Source: Acanthamoeba sp. SK_2022b
Taxonomy: Eukaryota > Discosea > Longamoebia > Acanthamoebidae
Assembly (NCBI GenBank): GCA_027943245.1
Contig: JANDJZ010000635.1
Span: 1 to 25,737, forward strand
Reading direction: 5' to 3'
Length of the DNA: 25,737 nucleotides
Made by a program: the position numbers and the translations under genes. The notes beneath the pieces were generated by a model. That model did no database searches. It was given only the letters and a program-made list of their open reading frames with translations, and was not told the origin of the DNA. This document shows positions 1 to 9,700 of this stretch, piece after piece. Position 1 is the first letter of the stretch, and every line of letters starts with the position of its first letter.

Positions 1-265
1 ACACCTTTCAATGACAAGCAAACTCTGTTAGTAACTGCTCATGACACACAGACATGGTATGCTCTACTTCGCCAGAAACAGCTACAACCCCTGTCCTTCG
101 GTAGCTCTGATGCATTTAATGTACGTGTTTTACTTGGATGTAAGCAAACAAGATTTAACCTGATCTCGCGCAGATGGATACAGGTTGTTCATGGCCAGAC
201 GCCCAACTTGGAACAAAATGCACACTAACGACTAATTTAATAAATTAGAATTGGAATAACACAGT
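1..265. other. Non-coding stretch, nothing recognised
   Basis: No convincing exon, RNA gene or repeat was seen here on either strand. It lies downstream of the minus-strand Rab-like relic and may contain its 3' flank. Base composition is more AT-rich than in the coding regions. Confidence 0.4.
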
Positions 266-1240
266 TCATGCGTACTGCGCAAGGTGAGGGCGAGGGCTGC
301 GGCTTACCGAAAAGTTTCTTATTGGAGGATGCACTTGGCGGCCTAGGCGTCCTTCTTCTGGAGGAGGGCGCCCTCCTGGCGCCAGGAGGTGGACTCGGCG
401 TAAAGCTGCGCTAGGAGCTAGCACGTGGAAGCCGTCGCACGAACCGACGAACGGGTCCACGCCCAACGGCGCCACCTCGGCCAAGCGGAAGAAGGTTTCG
501 GTCACTTGTGTGAATGAACAAGAAGAGTGTGAGCCATTCTGATTGGTGTTTGCCCAATTCGTAGCCTGGTGTCGGTAGTGTGGTATCGCTACATACCATT
601 TTCACCGGTGCGGCTGCTGACCTCGGCCCAGTGGACGGCGCCCAGCTCGTCGGCCATTGCCTGGCCTTCCTTGGGGGACACCTGCCTCCACAACTCCAGG
701 TCGCTCTTTGCCCCCACTGTGGAGATGCGAGTGCCCATCAGCCTCTCCCGACCAAAGCCCATACGCGCATGCACGCGCATACGCGCACTGGTGGCTAGGA
801 TCACCCAAGATGAAGGGCATTATGGCTTCGCTGTCGGGCAACTGTTCCTGAATCTCGTTGATCCAGTGCTTGCAGTGGTCCAATGTGTCGCGTAGGGTGA
901 CGTCATAGACCACCAGCACGCCTCGCGTCCCGCGGTGCAAGATGCTGCGGAAGTGCTGCTGCCCGGCCGTGTCCCACACTGAGCGCGCAGCGACAGCGAG
1001 AGCCATAAGCCACCAACCGACGAAAGCGGAAGATCGATGAATCAACAGAGAAGGGAGGCGAGACGCCAACCTTGCATCTTCACACGCTGTCCGGCCACTT
1101 CCATCCTCCAATTGCCGAACTCGATGCACGCCGATGGTGCTGGGGTAGATGTAGAACTCGTCCCAAATGAACCGGGAGTGGATGGCCGACTTGCCCACGC
1201 CTGATGCGCAGCACGTGGGTGAGATTGTGTGTGTGTGTGA
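266..1240 (-). pseudogene. Rab-type small GTPase relic
   Basis: Rab/Ras GTPases bind GTP and control membrane traffic. Reading 1240 down to about 350, the fragments in order are HVLRI, GVGKSAIHSRF (P-loop end), YPSTIGV (switch I), IEFGNWRMEVAGQRVKMQ, VWDTAGQQHFRSI (G3), GVLVVYDVT, VGAKSDLE (G4), AEVSSRTGENV (G5 region) and TETFFRLAEVA. Three introns fit GT/AG and phase: 1070-979 (92 nt), 804-717 (88 nt) and 596-505 (92 nt). Damage is visible. Between HVLRI and GVGKS about 8 nt are missing, removing the first P-loop glycine and shifting frame. About 2 nt are missing after TIGV. The G4 motif reads GAKSD instead of the family's GNKxD. Upstream lies a (CA)n tract and then ankyrin-like sequence on the same strand, so it may be the 3' half of an ankyrin-Rab gene. 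Assembly indels are an alternative to true decay. The C-terminal end is uncertain; no prenylation Cys motif was seen. Confidence 0.7.
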
Positions 1241-1258
1241 GTGTGTGTGAGTGAGTGA

Positions 1259-1263
<5 letters not shown>

Positions 1264-1338
<75 letters not shown>
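1264..1338. repeat. (GT)n microsatellite, about 37 units
   Basis: An uninterrupted GT run on the plus strand (CA on the sense strand of the Rab-like relic), flanked by imperfect GTGA units from about 1226. It lies just 5' of the GTPase P-loop exon, probably in a former intron. Confidence 0.95.
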
Positions 1339-1339
<1 letters not shown>

Positions 1340-1545
1340 GGTGTGGCAGCCTTGTTTGCGGTTGTTGGAGGTGGACGGGTAAATTACCCGAGTCACCGAT
1401 GAGGAGAGGCGATCACAGTCACAAGCGATTGCTGTTCTGCTCCAACTTAAGCGGCCTCGATATCGAGACATGTTGTCGATCGCCGGTAGCAGCAGCAGCT
1501 CATCAGCGGGGCGGTGTAAGTCGCAGTACATGAGCTGGCAATCGA

Positions 1546-1950
1546 TCAACTCAGCCACCGCCTCGTGACCGCCCAGTCTGCGTGCGAACAGAACGACAAT
1601 GGTGAGTCAGTCATCACCGTGGCAGGCAAGAAAACGCATGTGCGAACTTCTGCGGCATCGGCCTGATTGCCAAACGCTCGCGTGTCGGCGCGGCTGGCCA
1701 GGAGGAGCGACACCACGGCCGCTGTGACCGTAGCGCGCGGCGTAGAGTAGAGGAGTCTCCCCGTGTTTGTCGGCTTTGTTGATGTGCTCGCCCACGTGCT
1801 TTCCTGCCTAGTGGCAAACCTGTCCATGGCCCGCTTGCTCATCGACCACGGCGCCTGTCCGAGCAGAGGCCACAGGCCCATGTCGTCGGTCCCGTTCACA
1901 TCGCAGCCCTCTGTTGGTGCACACGGGCAAGTGAGCACAGTAGCGTAGCC
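1546..1950 (-). pseudogene. Ankyrin-repeat fragment, frame-broken
   Basis: Ankyrin repeats are helix-turn-helix modules for protein binding. Reading leftward from 1950, the fragments are CDVNGTDDMGLWPL, then EHINKADKHGETPLLYAARY (classic ankyrin pattern), then AVVSLLLASRAD in a different frame, and GGHEAVAELID after a likely intron whose acceptor is near 1573. A frame change of about 1 nt separates the AARYGH helix from AVVSLLL around 1720. It precedes the Rab-like relic on the same strand, so the two may be halves of one decayed gene. The start is not defined. Confidence 0.55.
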
Positions 1951-2151
1951 GGTAGAAGGTTGCGGCGCTTTTTTGGTGCTGGAAATAGTCTGAAGGCACC
2001 AATCAGATTTCAAACAAGGACTGCATTTCTGAAATAGCCTTAACCGGCCAATGACAATAGCTAATCAATAGAAAGTGCCCTGAGTGCCCATACAGCCGCG
2101 CTGGGCGGGCGTGGTGTTTTCACAGACGAGGAAGCGCGGCACATCACAGCA

Positions 2152-2988
2152 ATGGCAACGACACAGGGCAAGACGGGTCTGCTGGTGATCGACCTTCAGA
2201 ACGACTATTTCCCCGGCGGTAAGTTCCAGCTCGCGAACGCAGAGCAGGCCTCCAACAACGCCGCGCGTCTGCTTCAGGCCTTCCGCGAGAAGGGCCTGCC
2301 TCGCTTCCACGTCCGCCACGAGGCCGCCGACCCGTCACTCGGCTTCTTCCTCCCCGGCACCCCAGGCGCTGAATTCCACGAGCAGGTGCGCTGCCGCCTT
2401 AGTAGTACCCCCCCCCCCTCTCCCTGGACGTCGCTCTGAATCTTCGCAACTTGGCGGGGTTCGGGCCGCAGGTGAAGCCGCAAGAGGGTGAAACGGTAGT
2501 GACCAAGACGTATATCAACTCTTTCAAGGACACCGACCTCGAGGCGAAGCTGCGAGCTGCTGGCGTAAGCTGTCTTTGCTCGCCTTCACCTCACGAAGTT
2601 GCAAATTATGACCCATCGCACGTGCAGGTGGACAACTTGGTCGTGTGCGGCGCGATGACCCACATGTGTGTCGACTCTGGCGTGAGGTGCGCGCGTTCCT
2701 CTCCGCACTGTGTATGCTGCGTGTGCGCTGAGTCTCTTTCGCAGGGCGGCCAGCGATCTTGGCTTCAAATGCGTTGTATCCAGCGACGCCTGCGCCACGC
2801 GTGACGCTCAGTTCCAGGGCAACACCGTCAAGGCCAGGTACGACCATACAGCCTTTCTTGCCTTCCTGATCGCGGATAGTGATCCTCTTTCGCGCAGCGA
2901 TGTGCACGCGGCCTACCTCGCTGCCCTCGACTTTGCCTTCGCCAAGGTGATGCCCACCGACGAGGTCCTCAAGACTGTGTTGGCCTGA
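2152..2988 (+). CDS. Cysteine hydrolase, isochorismatase superfamily
   Basis: Predicted soluble hydrolase of 189 residues, the usual size for this superfamily, which includes nicotinamidases, isochorismatases and N-carbamoyl hydrolases that attack amide or ether bonds with a catalytic Cys. Exons are 2152-2385, 2472-2564, 2628-2686, 2745-2837 and 2898-2988; all junctions are GT...AG and in phase. The expected Asp-Lys-Cys triad is visible: D14 in LLVIDLQNDYF, K90 in VVTKTYINSF and C123 in GAMTHMCVDSGVR. The start ATG sits directly before the first beta strand (KTGLLVID), as expected for the fold. It ends with DEVLKTVLA and a TGA stop, followed by AATAAA at 3031. The substrate cannot be told from sequence; the pattern is closer to generic cysteine hydrolases than to strict nicotinamidases, because no metal-binding DxH motif was seen. 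No targeting signal is evident, so it is probably cytosolic. Confidence 0.9.
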
Positions 2989-3030
2989 GGGCGCGGGAGA
3001 GAAAGGCGAAGAGGAGCTTTCTGCCTGGCC

Positions 3031-3036
3031 AATAAA
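3031..3036 (+). terminator. AATAAA polyadenylation signal
   Basis: Canonical hexamer 43 nt after the stop of the cysteine hydrolase gene. Confidence 0.6.
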
Positions 3037-3285
3037 ACAGCTACACAACCAACCACAATTTTGACGCGATTGTCGGGCTTGAACTGAAGCTGAAGAAGAG
3101 GAAAGGGAGAGCCCTCAGGAAAACGCGGCGGCAGATTCTAAAGAACGAACGACCGGGTGGGCTTGTGGTGAGGCAAGGGCAATCGGTAGTCCACACACAC
3201 ACACACATCGCAGACGAGGAGCGAGCAGGCTTGGTCTCATCTCGCGTCCTTCTTGCCACCGTCGTCAACGTCCGTCCCTTCACCG

Positions 3286-3784
3286 TCAGGCGATGATGGT
3301 CCTCGCTCGATGTCTCATTTCTGCCATCACCCAGCACCTGCAAGAATGACCTACTTCACCTCATGCGAGTGCCTCCACCGACTTTTGCCTCAATCTGGAA
3401 GATTTCCAAGACCCCTCTGCTGCGTGCCTGGTCCTCCAAGGTCTCGCTCGCGTCTTTGGAGGAGGTGCGACTGTCGGTCTCTTCCATGTCGGAGGTAGGC
3501 GCTTGTCACCACCACAGCGGCCAACTGTAGGTCGATCTAGTAACACGTGTTCGGGTGTGATGATGGCGGTGGTCACTGGGGTCACTTGCTCTCGGCACTG
3601 TGTGATGGCGGTCGTCTGACCTGCCGCTCCTGGAATCGATACTGGAAATGCTCTCGTTGCTGTCAGGACACACCAGAAGCTTGGACTGGTGCGATCTGGC
3701 TTGTCCGTCGCTGGGCATATTGGGAGTAAAGCTCAAAGCACTGCGTGAACAGGAGTCTGGCTTCATGCAGAGTTGTGTTTCCAT
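3286..3784 (-). CDS. Possible small gene of unknown function
   Basis: I do not recognise a product. Two exons join well. The first is 3487-3360: it opens with an ATG (MEETDSRTSSKDASETLEDQ), is acidic and Ser-rich, and contains LEIFQIEAKVGGGTR. The second is 3337-3286 and encodes RCWVMAEMRHRARTIIA then TGA. The 22-nt gap 3359-3338 is very short for an intron, which weakens the model. A further open stretch, 3784-3506, encodes a Ser/Asp/His-rich peptide starting METQLCMKPDS and could be an upstream exon; its ATG lies just after the stop of the methyltransferase gene. Alternatively the whole stretch is the long 3' untranslated region of that gene. Confidence 0.25.
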
Positions 3785-3786
3785 TG

Positions 3787-4969
3787 TTATTCTTTCTGCC
3801 GCTTGAGGGTGCGGACATGAACAGTGTCACTTCCCCAATCGACCTTGAACATGGGCTTGAGAAGCCTCTCTGTGAACAGATGCTCCACCTCAAATGCGCC
3901 ATGCTCTTCCTCACGCGCCATCTCAAAAAACCTCTCATCCAGATGCGCCACCGTAGGTCTGTGGGAAGAGAAAGACACCAACACCTGTTGTGCAACACGA
4001 CACCATTAATTGCGGAGACTATGTGCATATATGGCTGGCATGACAATACCGTGCCCTGATCGCTGAGAGCCTCTCGCGCAGCTTGCAACAGCTTGTTCTG
4101 CTGGCTGTGGTTGGCGATCAGGTCGGCCATGATAATGACATCAAATTTTGTGTCGCCGTTCTCAGAGAGCGCCGCCAGCAGCGGCTCCATTGATGTCCCC
4201 CACAGATGGCCCTGTTTGTGGTAGAAACAACCCATGTCAGTTTTTATCTGACTGGATTAAGTGAGGTGATGCTCACCTGGACGTTGACAACGTTTTGGCG
4301 TTCGGTTAGGGTTGTGTTGTTTTCGATGTTCTCATTAATGTTGCCAATGAGTTCGTCTTCCGGGTAATCAGTTACAACCACCTGTGTGGCCAAACCCTCA
4401 ATACATAACTGCCAGAGTTCTTGCGACTATGACCCTCGCAGTACCTTGTTTGCTCCACACTTGATGGCGATGATGGAAGGCAACGCCCCGCCAGCGCCCA
4501 GCTCAAGCACCCTGCGTGGAGTGGTTCGTTACCAAGACCTTGCCTTTTTCCCTCGTGTCGACCAAAAACGCCAGTGGTGGGATGATAAAACAAAGTTGTC
4601 TCTTTTTGGCGTACGTCTTGTCCTGGAGGAGCGACGGGTTGGCGTCTAGATAATCCGCAAGCACGAGCCCGGCGTTCCACAACATGTGCGCCCATAGCGG
4701 ATGACTGCCCACCAGTTTAAGTTTTACTGGACGAGGACAAGATTAAATCTCTTAAACTCAAGATTTAATCTACTTCCGAATGAGTTAAAGGTACCTTCGT
4801 CTCCGCAACCCTTGCGATGGTACGATCGGAAGGTGGGCTTCGACTCTGGCTTGAAGTATTCCTCTGGCTCGTCGAACAGGCCGCCGCTTGCCAAGTGCTC
4901 TTCCTCTGAAGCAACTGACGCGTCGGCCGTTCTCGTCACTGGCACCACTTCCGTGTTTTGGTTGCTCAT
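3787..4969 (-). CDS. EFM7: EFM7/NNT1-like protein N-terminal and lysine methyltransferase
   Basis: Class I SAM-dependent methyltransferase of 272 residues. Yeast EFM7 (formerly NNT1), of similar length, methylates the N-terminal Gly and adjacent Lys of eEF1A. Exons are 4969-4795, 4726-4615, 4511-4445, 4381-4277, 4211-4050 and 3984-3787; all introns are GT...AG, 62-68 nt, and in phase. Family landmarks in order are GLFDEPEEYFKPESKPTF, KLVGSHPLWAHMLWNAG, motif I VLELGAGGALPS (about 97-108), VVVTDYPEDELI (the TDYP after motif I, D123), GHLWG, and DVIIMADLIANHS (178-190, the D-x-I-x-x-A-D-L-x-x-N-H core). The C-terminus keeps a beta-strand-rich segment ending HVRTLKRQKE. The start is the first ATG and is followed by an acidic tail before the conserved region. 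It is probably cytosolic. Known for the family: eEF1A modification. Inferred here: the same substrate. Confidence 0.9.
4741..4770. repeat. Perfect 10-bp inverted repeat in intron 1 of the methyltransferase gene
   Basis: GATTAAATCT at 4741-4750 is matched by its reverse complement AGATTTAATC at 4761-4770, with a 10-nt loop. The hairpin fills nearly half of the 68-nt intron (4794-4727) and sits 14 nt from its 3' splice site. Confidence 0.75.
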
Positions 4970-5388
4970 ATCGTTGTCTCCTTCCTCTTCTTCTTCCTTT
5001 TGCCGTGATTGAATGACTGAGCGAAGGGAGAGCGACGGTGAAGGATCGAGCTCGCCGCGGGCTTTAGCTAACTCCTACGGCTGCCGCGATCTGGCCCCAG
5101 GCACGCACATGGGACTCGAACTCGTGACCGGCCAAATTAATTAGCTGGACTTTGGCCAGAAGAAGACAAGAAGGAAAACAGCGAATCAAGCTCGCCATAG
5201 TTTCATCCATTTCACGGCCCTTATTCAGCTTCGATACCGCCCTCGCAGCTCCGACCACGCGACAGGTTGTCGAGTACGCCTTCCTCACATCCTCCCCCCC
5301 TTGATTTTCTGCCGTTTTCGGCATTTCATTTAAATAATCAAAAAAAATTATAAAATAAAACAATCAAGGGCCGGCCCCTTCCCACGAG
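4970..5388. promoter_or_regulatory. Divergent intergenic promoter region
   Basis: About 420 nt separate the methyltransferase start (minus, 4969) from the BTB-pentapeptide gene start (plus, 5389). The right end is strongly AT-rich. A minus-strand open frame at 5325-5066 (MPKTAENQGGEDVRKAY...) could be a small upstream exon or uORF of the methyltransferase mRNA; no match was recognised. A minus-strand 11-mer AGTTCGAGTCC near 5110-5120 resembles a Pol III B box, but no tRNA fold was found. Confidence 0.5.
5349..5356 (+). promoter_or_regulatory. TATA box (TATAAAAT)
   Basis: TATAAAAT lies 33 nt upstream of the ATG at 5389, which would place transcription start only a few bases before the ATG and give a very short leader. 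Confidence 0.5.
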
Positions 5389-6678
5389 ATGGAGGTGAGC
5401 GAGGAGGAGATGAATCACTTGATCGAATACTACGACGGTGGGTTCGGCATCGGCTCCAACGCCAGCGCGTCGTCCTCGCCGCACCATCGCCACCTCCACC
5501 ACCACCACCACCACCACCAGGACGGCCAGCAGTCGCAGCCGGGCGACGACGGGGCGCAGGAGCAGCGCGAGTACATTCCCTCGCCGCCGTCCGAGAGCCC
5601 ATCGGCGCGTCGCGATCTCTCGTTCTACGACGACTCGCCGCCGTCGTCCCTGCGTTCGCACAGCAACCACCACCACCGCAAGCTCAAGTACAAGCGCTCG
5701 CTGGAGCGCTTCATCGGCAAGGGCGCCGGCAGCGCCGGCCGCCGCACGCCGGACAAGGCGGACAGCTGGGACGGCGTCGGCGGGGCGGCGGCGGCGGAGG
5801 GCGACGAGCACGAGATCGTGGCCGCGGCGGCGATGGCGGGCGGGGAGGAGAGCGCCGTGCGACAGATGGTGGCGGAGGCGGAGAAGCGCAAGAAGAAGCG
5901 CGAGGACAAGGAGCGCGAGCGCGAACGCGAAAGAGAGAAGGAGAAGGAGAAGCGGGAGCACAGGGAGCGCGAACGCGAGACAAAGGAAAAGGAAAAGCGA
6001 GAAGAGAAGGAAAAAGAAAGAGAAAAGGAGAAGGAGAGAGGGACGGCGAAGGAGAAGGAGAAGGAGAAGCGGGTGAAGCGGAGCACGTCGGCCTTTGGGC
6101 TGTTCGGGACCGGCGGGTCGAGCGTGCGACGCAAGGCGAGGAAGGAGGAGCGCGAGCGAGAAAAGGAAAAGGAAAAGGAAAAGGAGGCCAAGGAGCACGC
6201 GGCGGACGAGAGCGAGGCCGCGGCGACCAAGGACAGCGCCGACAAGCGCTCGGCGTCTCGCAGCGCCAAAGAACGAAGAGAGGAAAAGAAAGAAGAAAGA
6301 GAGAAGGAGAAGGAAAGAGAGAAGGAGAAGGAGAAGGGCAGGAAGAAGTACGGGTCGCTGCCGGCCAAGGCGACGGTCACGGAGCTCAGGCACGACAGGC
6401 ACGGCAAGTCGCAGGACAGGCTGCTGCCGGTGAGCAGCGCCGAGGACGACGCCGTGTCGTCGGCCGCGCCGCCCAAGGGCTTCGGGGCGGCCATTCGCGC
6501 CATCGTGTCGGGCGAGCGGCTCGAGCCGGCCAAGCCGTCGCAGCCCGCCGTCGGCAGGCCCATCGACCACCCGGCCGAGAGGGAGGCCATCGAGGCCAAG
6601 CCGCAGGCCAAGCCGGGCAAGGGCTCGTCGCGCCGCGCCATCGCCCACTCTCACAAAACGTTCGTCGCTCGCGCTCGC

Positions 6679-6757
<79 letters not shown>

Positions 6758-9700
6758 CGTGCGTGGTGTTGCTAACGAAGGGGCGCCGTGCAGTAGCGGC
6801 ACGGACAGCGACGGCAGCTCGGCGCGGAGGGAGAGCAAGGAGCGGAAGCGCGCGCGCACGCTCGACTCGGGGTCGGCCACGGCCTGCGCGCCCGCCGTGC
6901 GCGAACCGCCCCTCGTGCCGCCCTCGCCCCGATCGCTGCCCTCCTCGTCGCCCCTCTCCGGCCCTCCGGCCTACACATCGTCCTCGTCCTCGTCCTCCTC
7001 CTCGTCGTCGTCGCCCTCGCCCTCGCCCACGACGGCACACGCGACCTCGGCCACGTCATCATCGTCAGCGGCGGCGGCGGCGACAAGCGCCGCTCTCGCG
7101 CTGCCGTCGGCGTCGGTGTCGTTCCTGTCGTCGGGCCACTCGCGCTCGGACCCCGGGCTGCCGGCCACGGCCTCCTCTTCGCCGCCGCCGTCGCCGCCGC
7201 GCATGCTGCGCTCGGCCATCACTCCGCGCTCGTCGCCCGTGTCCGCGACGCCGCCGTCGGCCTCGCAGGCGTCGTCGCAGGGGCCGACGTCGTCGTCTTC
7301 GTCGACTTCCACCTCGTCGTCGTCGCCGGCCATGACCATCGCCGCGCCGTCGTTCATCTCGTCGCTCACCACGCGCACGCCGCCCTCGCCGCGCAAGCTC
7401 CAGATCCCATTCCTCGCGTCGCCCCGCGGACGACGCCGCGATGGCAAGGACGAGGCCACCGCCGCCGGCGCAACCACCAAGAAGGAGAGCAAGAAAGAAA
7501 AAGACAAGGAAAAGGAAAAAGAAAAGGAAAAGATAAGCGTGACGCAGAGCGCCGAGATCGAGGCCCCGCGAGCGCCGATCATGAGCCACACCTCGTCCGA
7601 GCGGGTCCTGATGAGGCAGCAACTGCAGCAGCACCAGCGCCATGCCGGCGGCCGCGACCACGAGAAGGGCTCCATGTCCGATGGCTCGGGCTCGAACGAA
7701 CTGCTGCTGCCCGCCACGCTCGTCATGGTGAGCGGCGGCGGCGGCGGCTCGAGCGAGATCAGCAGCGGAGGCGCCTACCCCACCTTCACGCCGGCCGCGC
7801 CGTCGACAACATTAATGTCGACACCGATGGTCTACCACGCGCGCGACGTGCTGGCGCGCCACCCGACCTTGAGCGAGACAGCGCCGCCGCCGCCGCCGCC
7901 TCCGCCTCCGCCGCCGCCCGAGGTCGTCGTGAACGAGCACGCGCCGCCGTCGTCCTCCCACCGCGAGCGACGACAGCGAAAGGAGAACAAGCGCATGATC
8001 AAGAAGCTGGAGCAGAAGCTGGAGCAGCGGAAGGAGGAGAGCCACCACAGCGCCAGCAAGAAAAAGAAAAAGAAAAAGGAGGAAAAGAAAGACAAAGAAA
8101 GGGAGAGGGCCAAGGGAGGCAAGGCGAGCGGCAAGAAGGGCGCGGCGGCGCGCGACGACAAAGACCGGCGGCGACGCCGGCGACGTCAGCGTGACGAGGA
8201 TCATCACGACGACGACAACGACAACGACAACGACAGCGAAGAGGCCAGCGACGGGAGCGTGCCCAACTTCGATTCCACGTCGTCGATCTCGTCGGAGTTG
8301 GGCAGCTCGGACCTGTCGTCGGAAGGCAGCAGCACGACGACCACCAGCACGACCGAGACGGCCGAGGACAGCAGCGGGCGGAGCCGGAGCGGGAGCAGCA
8401 GCAACAGCCGGCGCGGCGGCGGCGGCGGCGAGAGCAGCAGCGCCGCGAGCAGCAGCCGATCGCGCAGCGCGAGCCGCACGGAGCGGAGCTCGAGCATGAG
8501 CGCCGGCGCGGGCAGCGAGACCCAGCCCGAGTTCGGAGACGGGCGCGAGAAGAAAGAACGAAGACGACAGCGATCGCGGCGGGTCGCCAGCAAGACCGCG
8601 GGGCGAGGCAGTCGCAGCGGCGGCGCCCGGCGGGTCGATGAGCGCTCGCCCGCCAAGCGCAAGGGCAAGCGGTCGTCGTCGACCGGCTCGTCGTCGGCGT
8701 CGCGCCGGGGCTCGTCGCGGGAGAGCGACAACGACTCGAGGGCCACGTCGTCGTCGTCGACCGAGGAGCACACGTCGTCCGACGGCGATTCCCGGTCGTC
8801 GTCCTCGTCGGCCAGCGAGGCCTCGACCGCGCCCGCCACGTCGGATAGCGCCACGTCATCATCGGAGGGGGAGGGGGAGGGGGAGGAGATCTACCACGTC
8901 CCGTCCCACGTCAAGGAGGAGATCATCCGCATCAACGTCGGCGGCTACCGCTACACCACCACCAAGTGCGCCACCGCTACCCCGCGTCATTCTTGCTGAC
9001 GTGGCACTCACGCACGCATGGAATGACTGGAATGCAGGGGCACGTTGATGGGCCTGAACCTGCCGCGGCATCGGGCGGCTGTCGACAACTATTTCACGTC
9101 GATCCTGTCGGGCAAGTTCACGACCGTGCGGGACGACTCTGGCGCCTACTTCATCGACCGCGACGGCCAATACTTTGCGCCCATCCTAACCTTCCTGCGC
9201 ACCGGTACGCCCACCGGTGGCCGCCCATCGAGTCGTGACCGGCACGCATCAACTCACACGCGCGCGCAGGAGTGAGCAGCGTGCCACAGGGCACGTCGAT
9301 CGACGCGGTGATCAGGGAGGCCGAGTTCTACTGCATCCAGCCGCTCGTGGACGAGCTCCGGCGCAAGCAGGAGGACATGCGCCTGAGCCGCACCGACATG
9401 ACCAAAGCCGAGTTCTTCCACTGCCTCACCATGGCCCGCATCAAAGGTGCCCCTACCGTCTCCGTCAGTTACATCACGCCTCGGCGGTGTAGCCACTATA
9501 TATCTCTTTTTCTCTATATCTCTATGTTTTAATGCTATATATATATATATATCTGGAAACAGGGTTCATGTTGTCGATGTCGGGCATGAAGATGCGTGGA
9601 ATGGATTTCTCGCACATGCAGCTCCTCAATGTGCACTTCTCCATGTGCGACCTGGAGGTACGCGCTTCACCTGCTGCGTCATGCATTCCATTGAAAATTA

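Noticed and set aside
1763..1948. Plus-strand peptide SMARLLIDHGACPS resembling an ankyrin helix
   Set aside because: The minus strand carries several separate ankyrin-like segments with spacing and context; the plus-strand match is a single short stretch and probably coincidental.
5100..5160. Possible minus-strand tRNA, from a B-box-like AGTTCGAGTCC
   Set aside because: No matching acceptor, D or anticodon arms could be folded, and no A box lies at the right distance.
5338..6654. Very long minus-strand open frame (over 400 codons) rich in Leu, Arg and Val
   Set aside because: Antisense shadow of the Lys/Glu-rich exon 1; GAG/AAG codons read backwards as CTC/CTT give Leu/Phe/Ser-rich nonsense. 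No family motif.
7812..8862. Long minus-strand open frames opposite the Ser/Asp-rich exon
   Set aside because: Shadows of repetitive coding sequence on the plus strand, which continues into a clear BTB domain.
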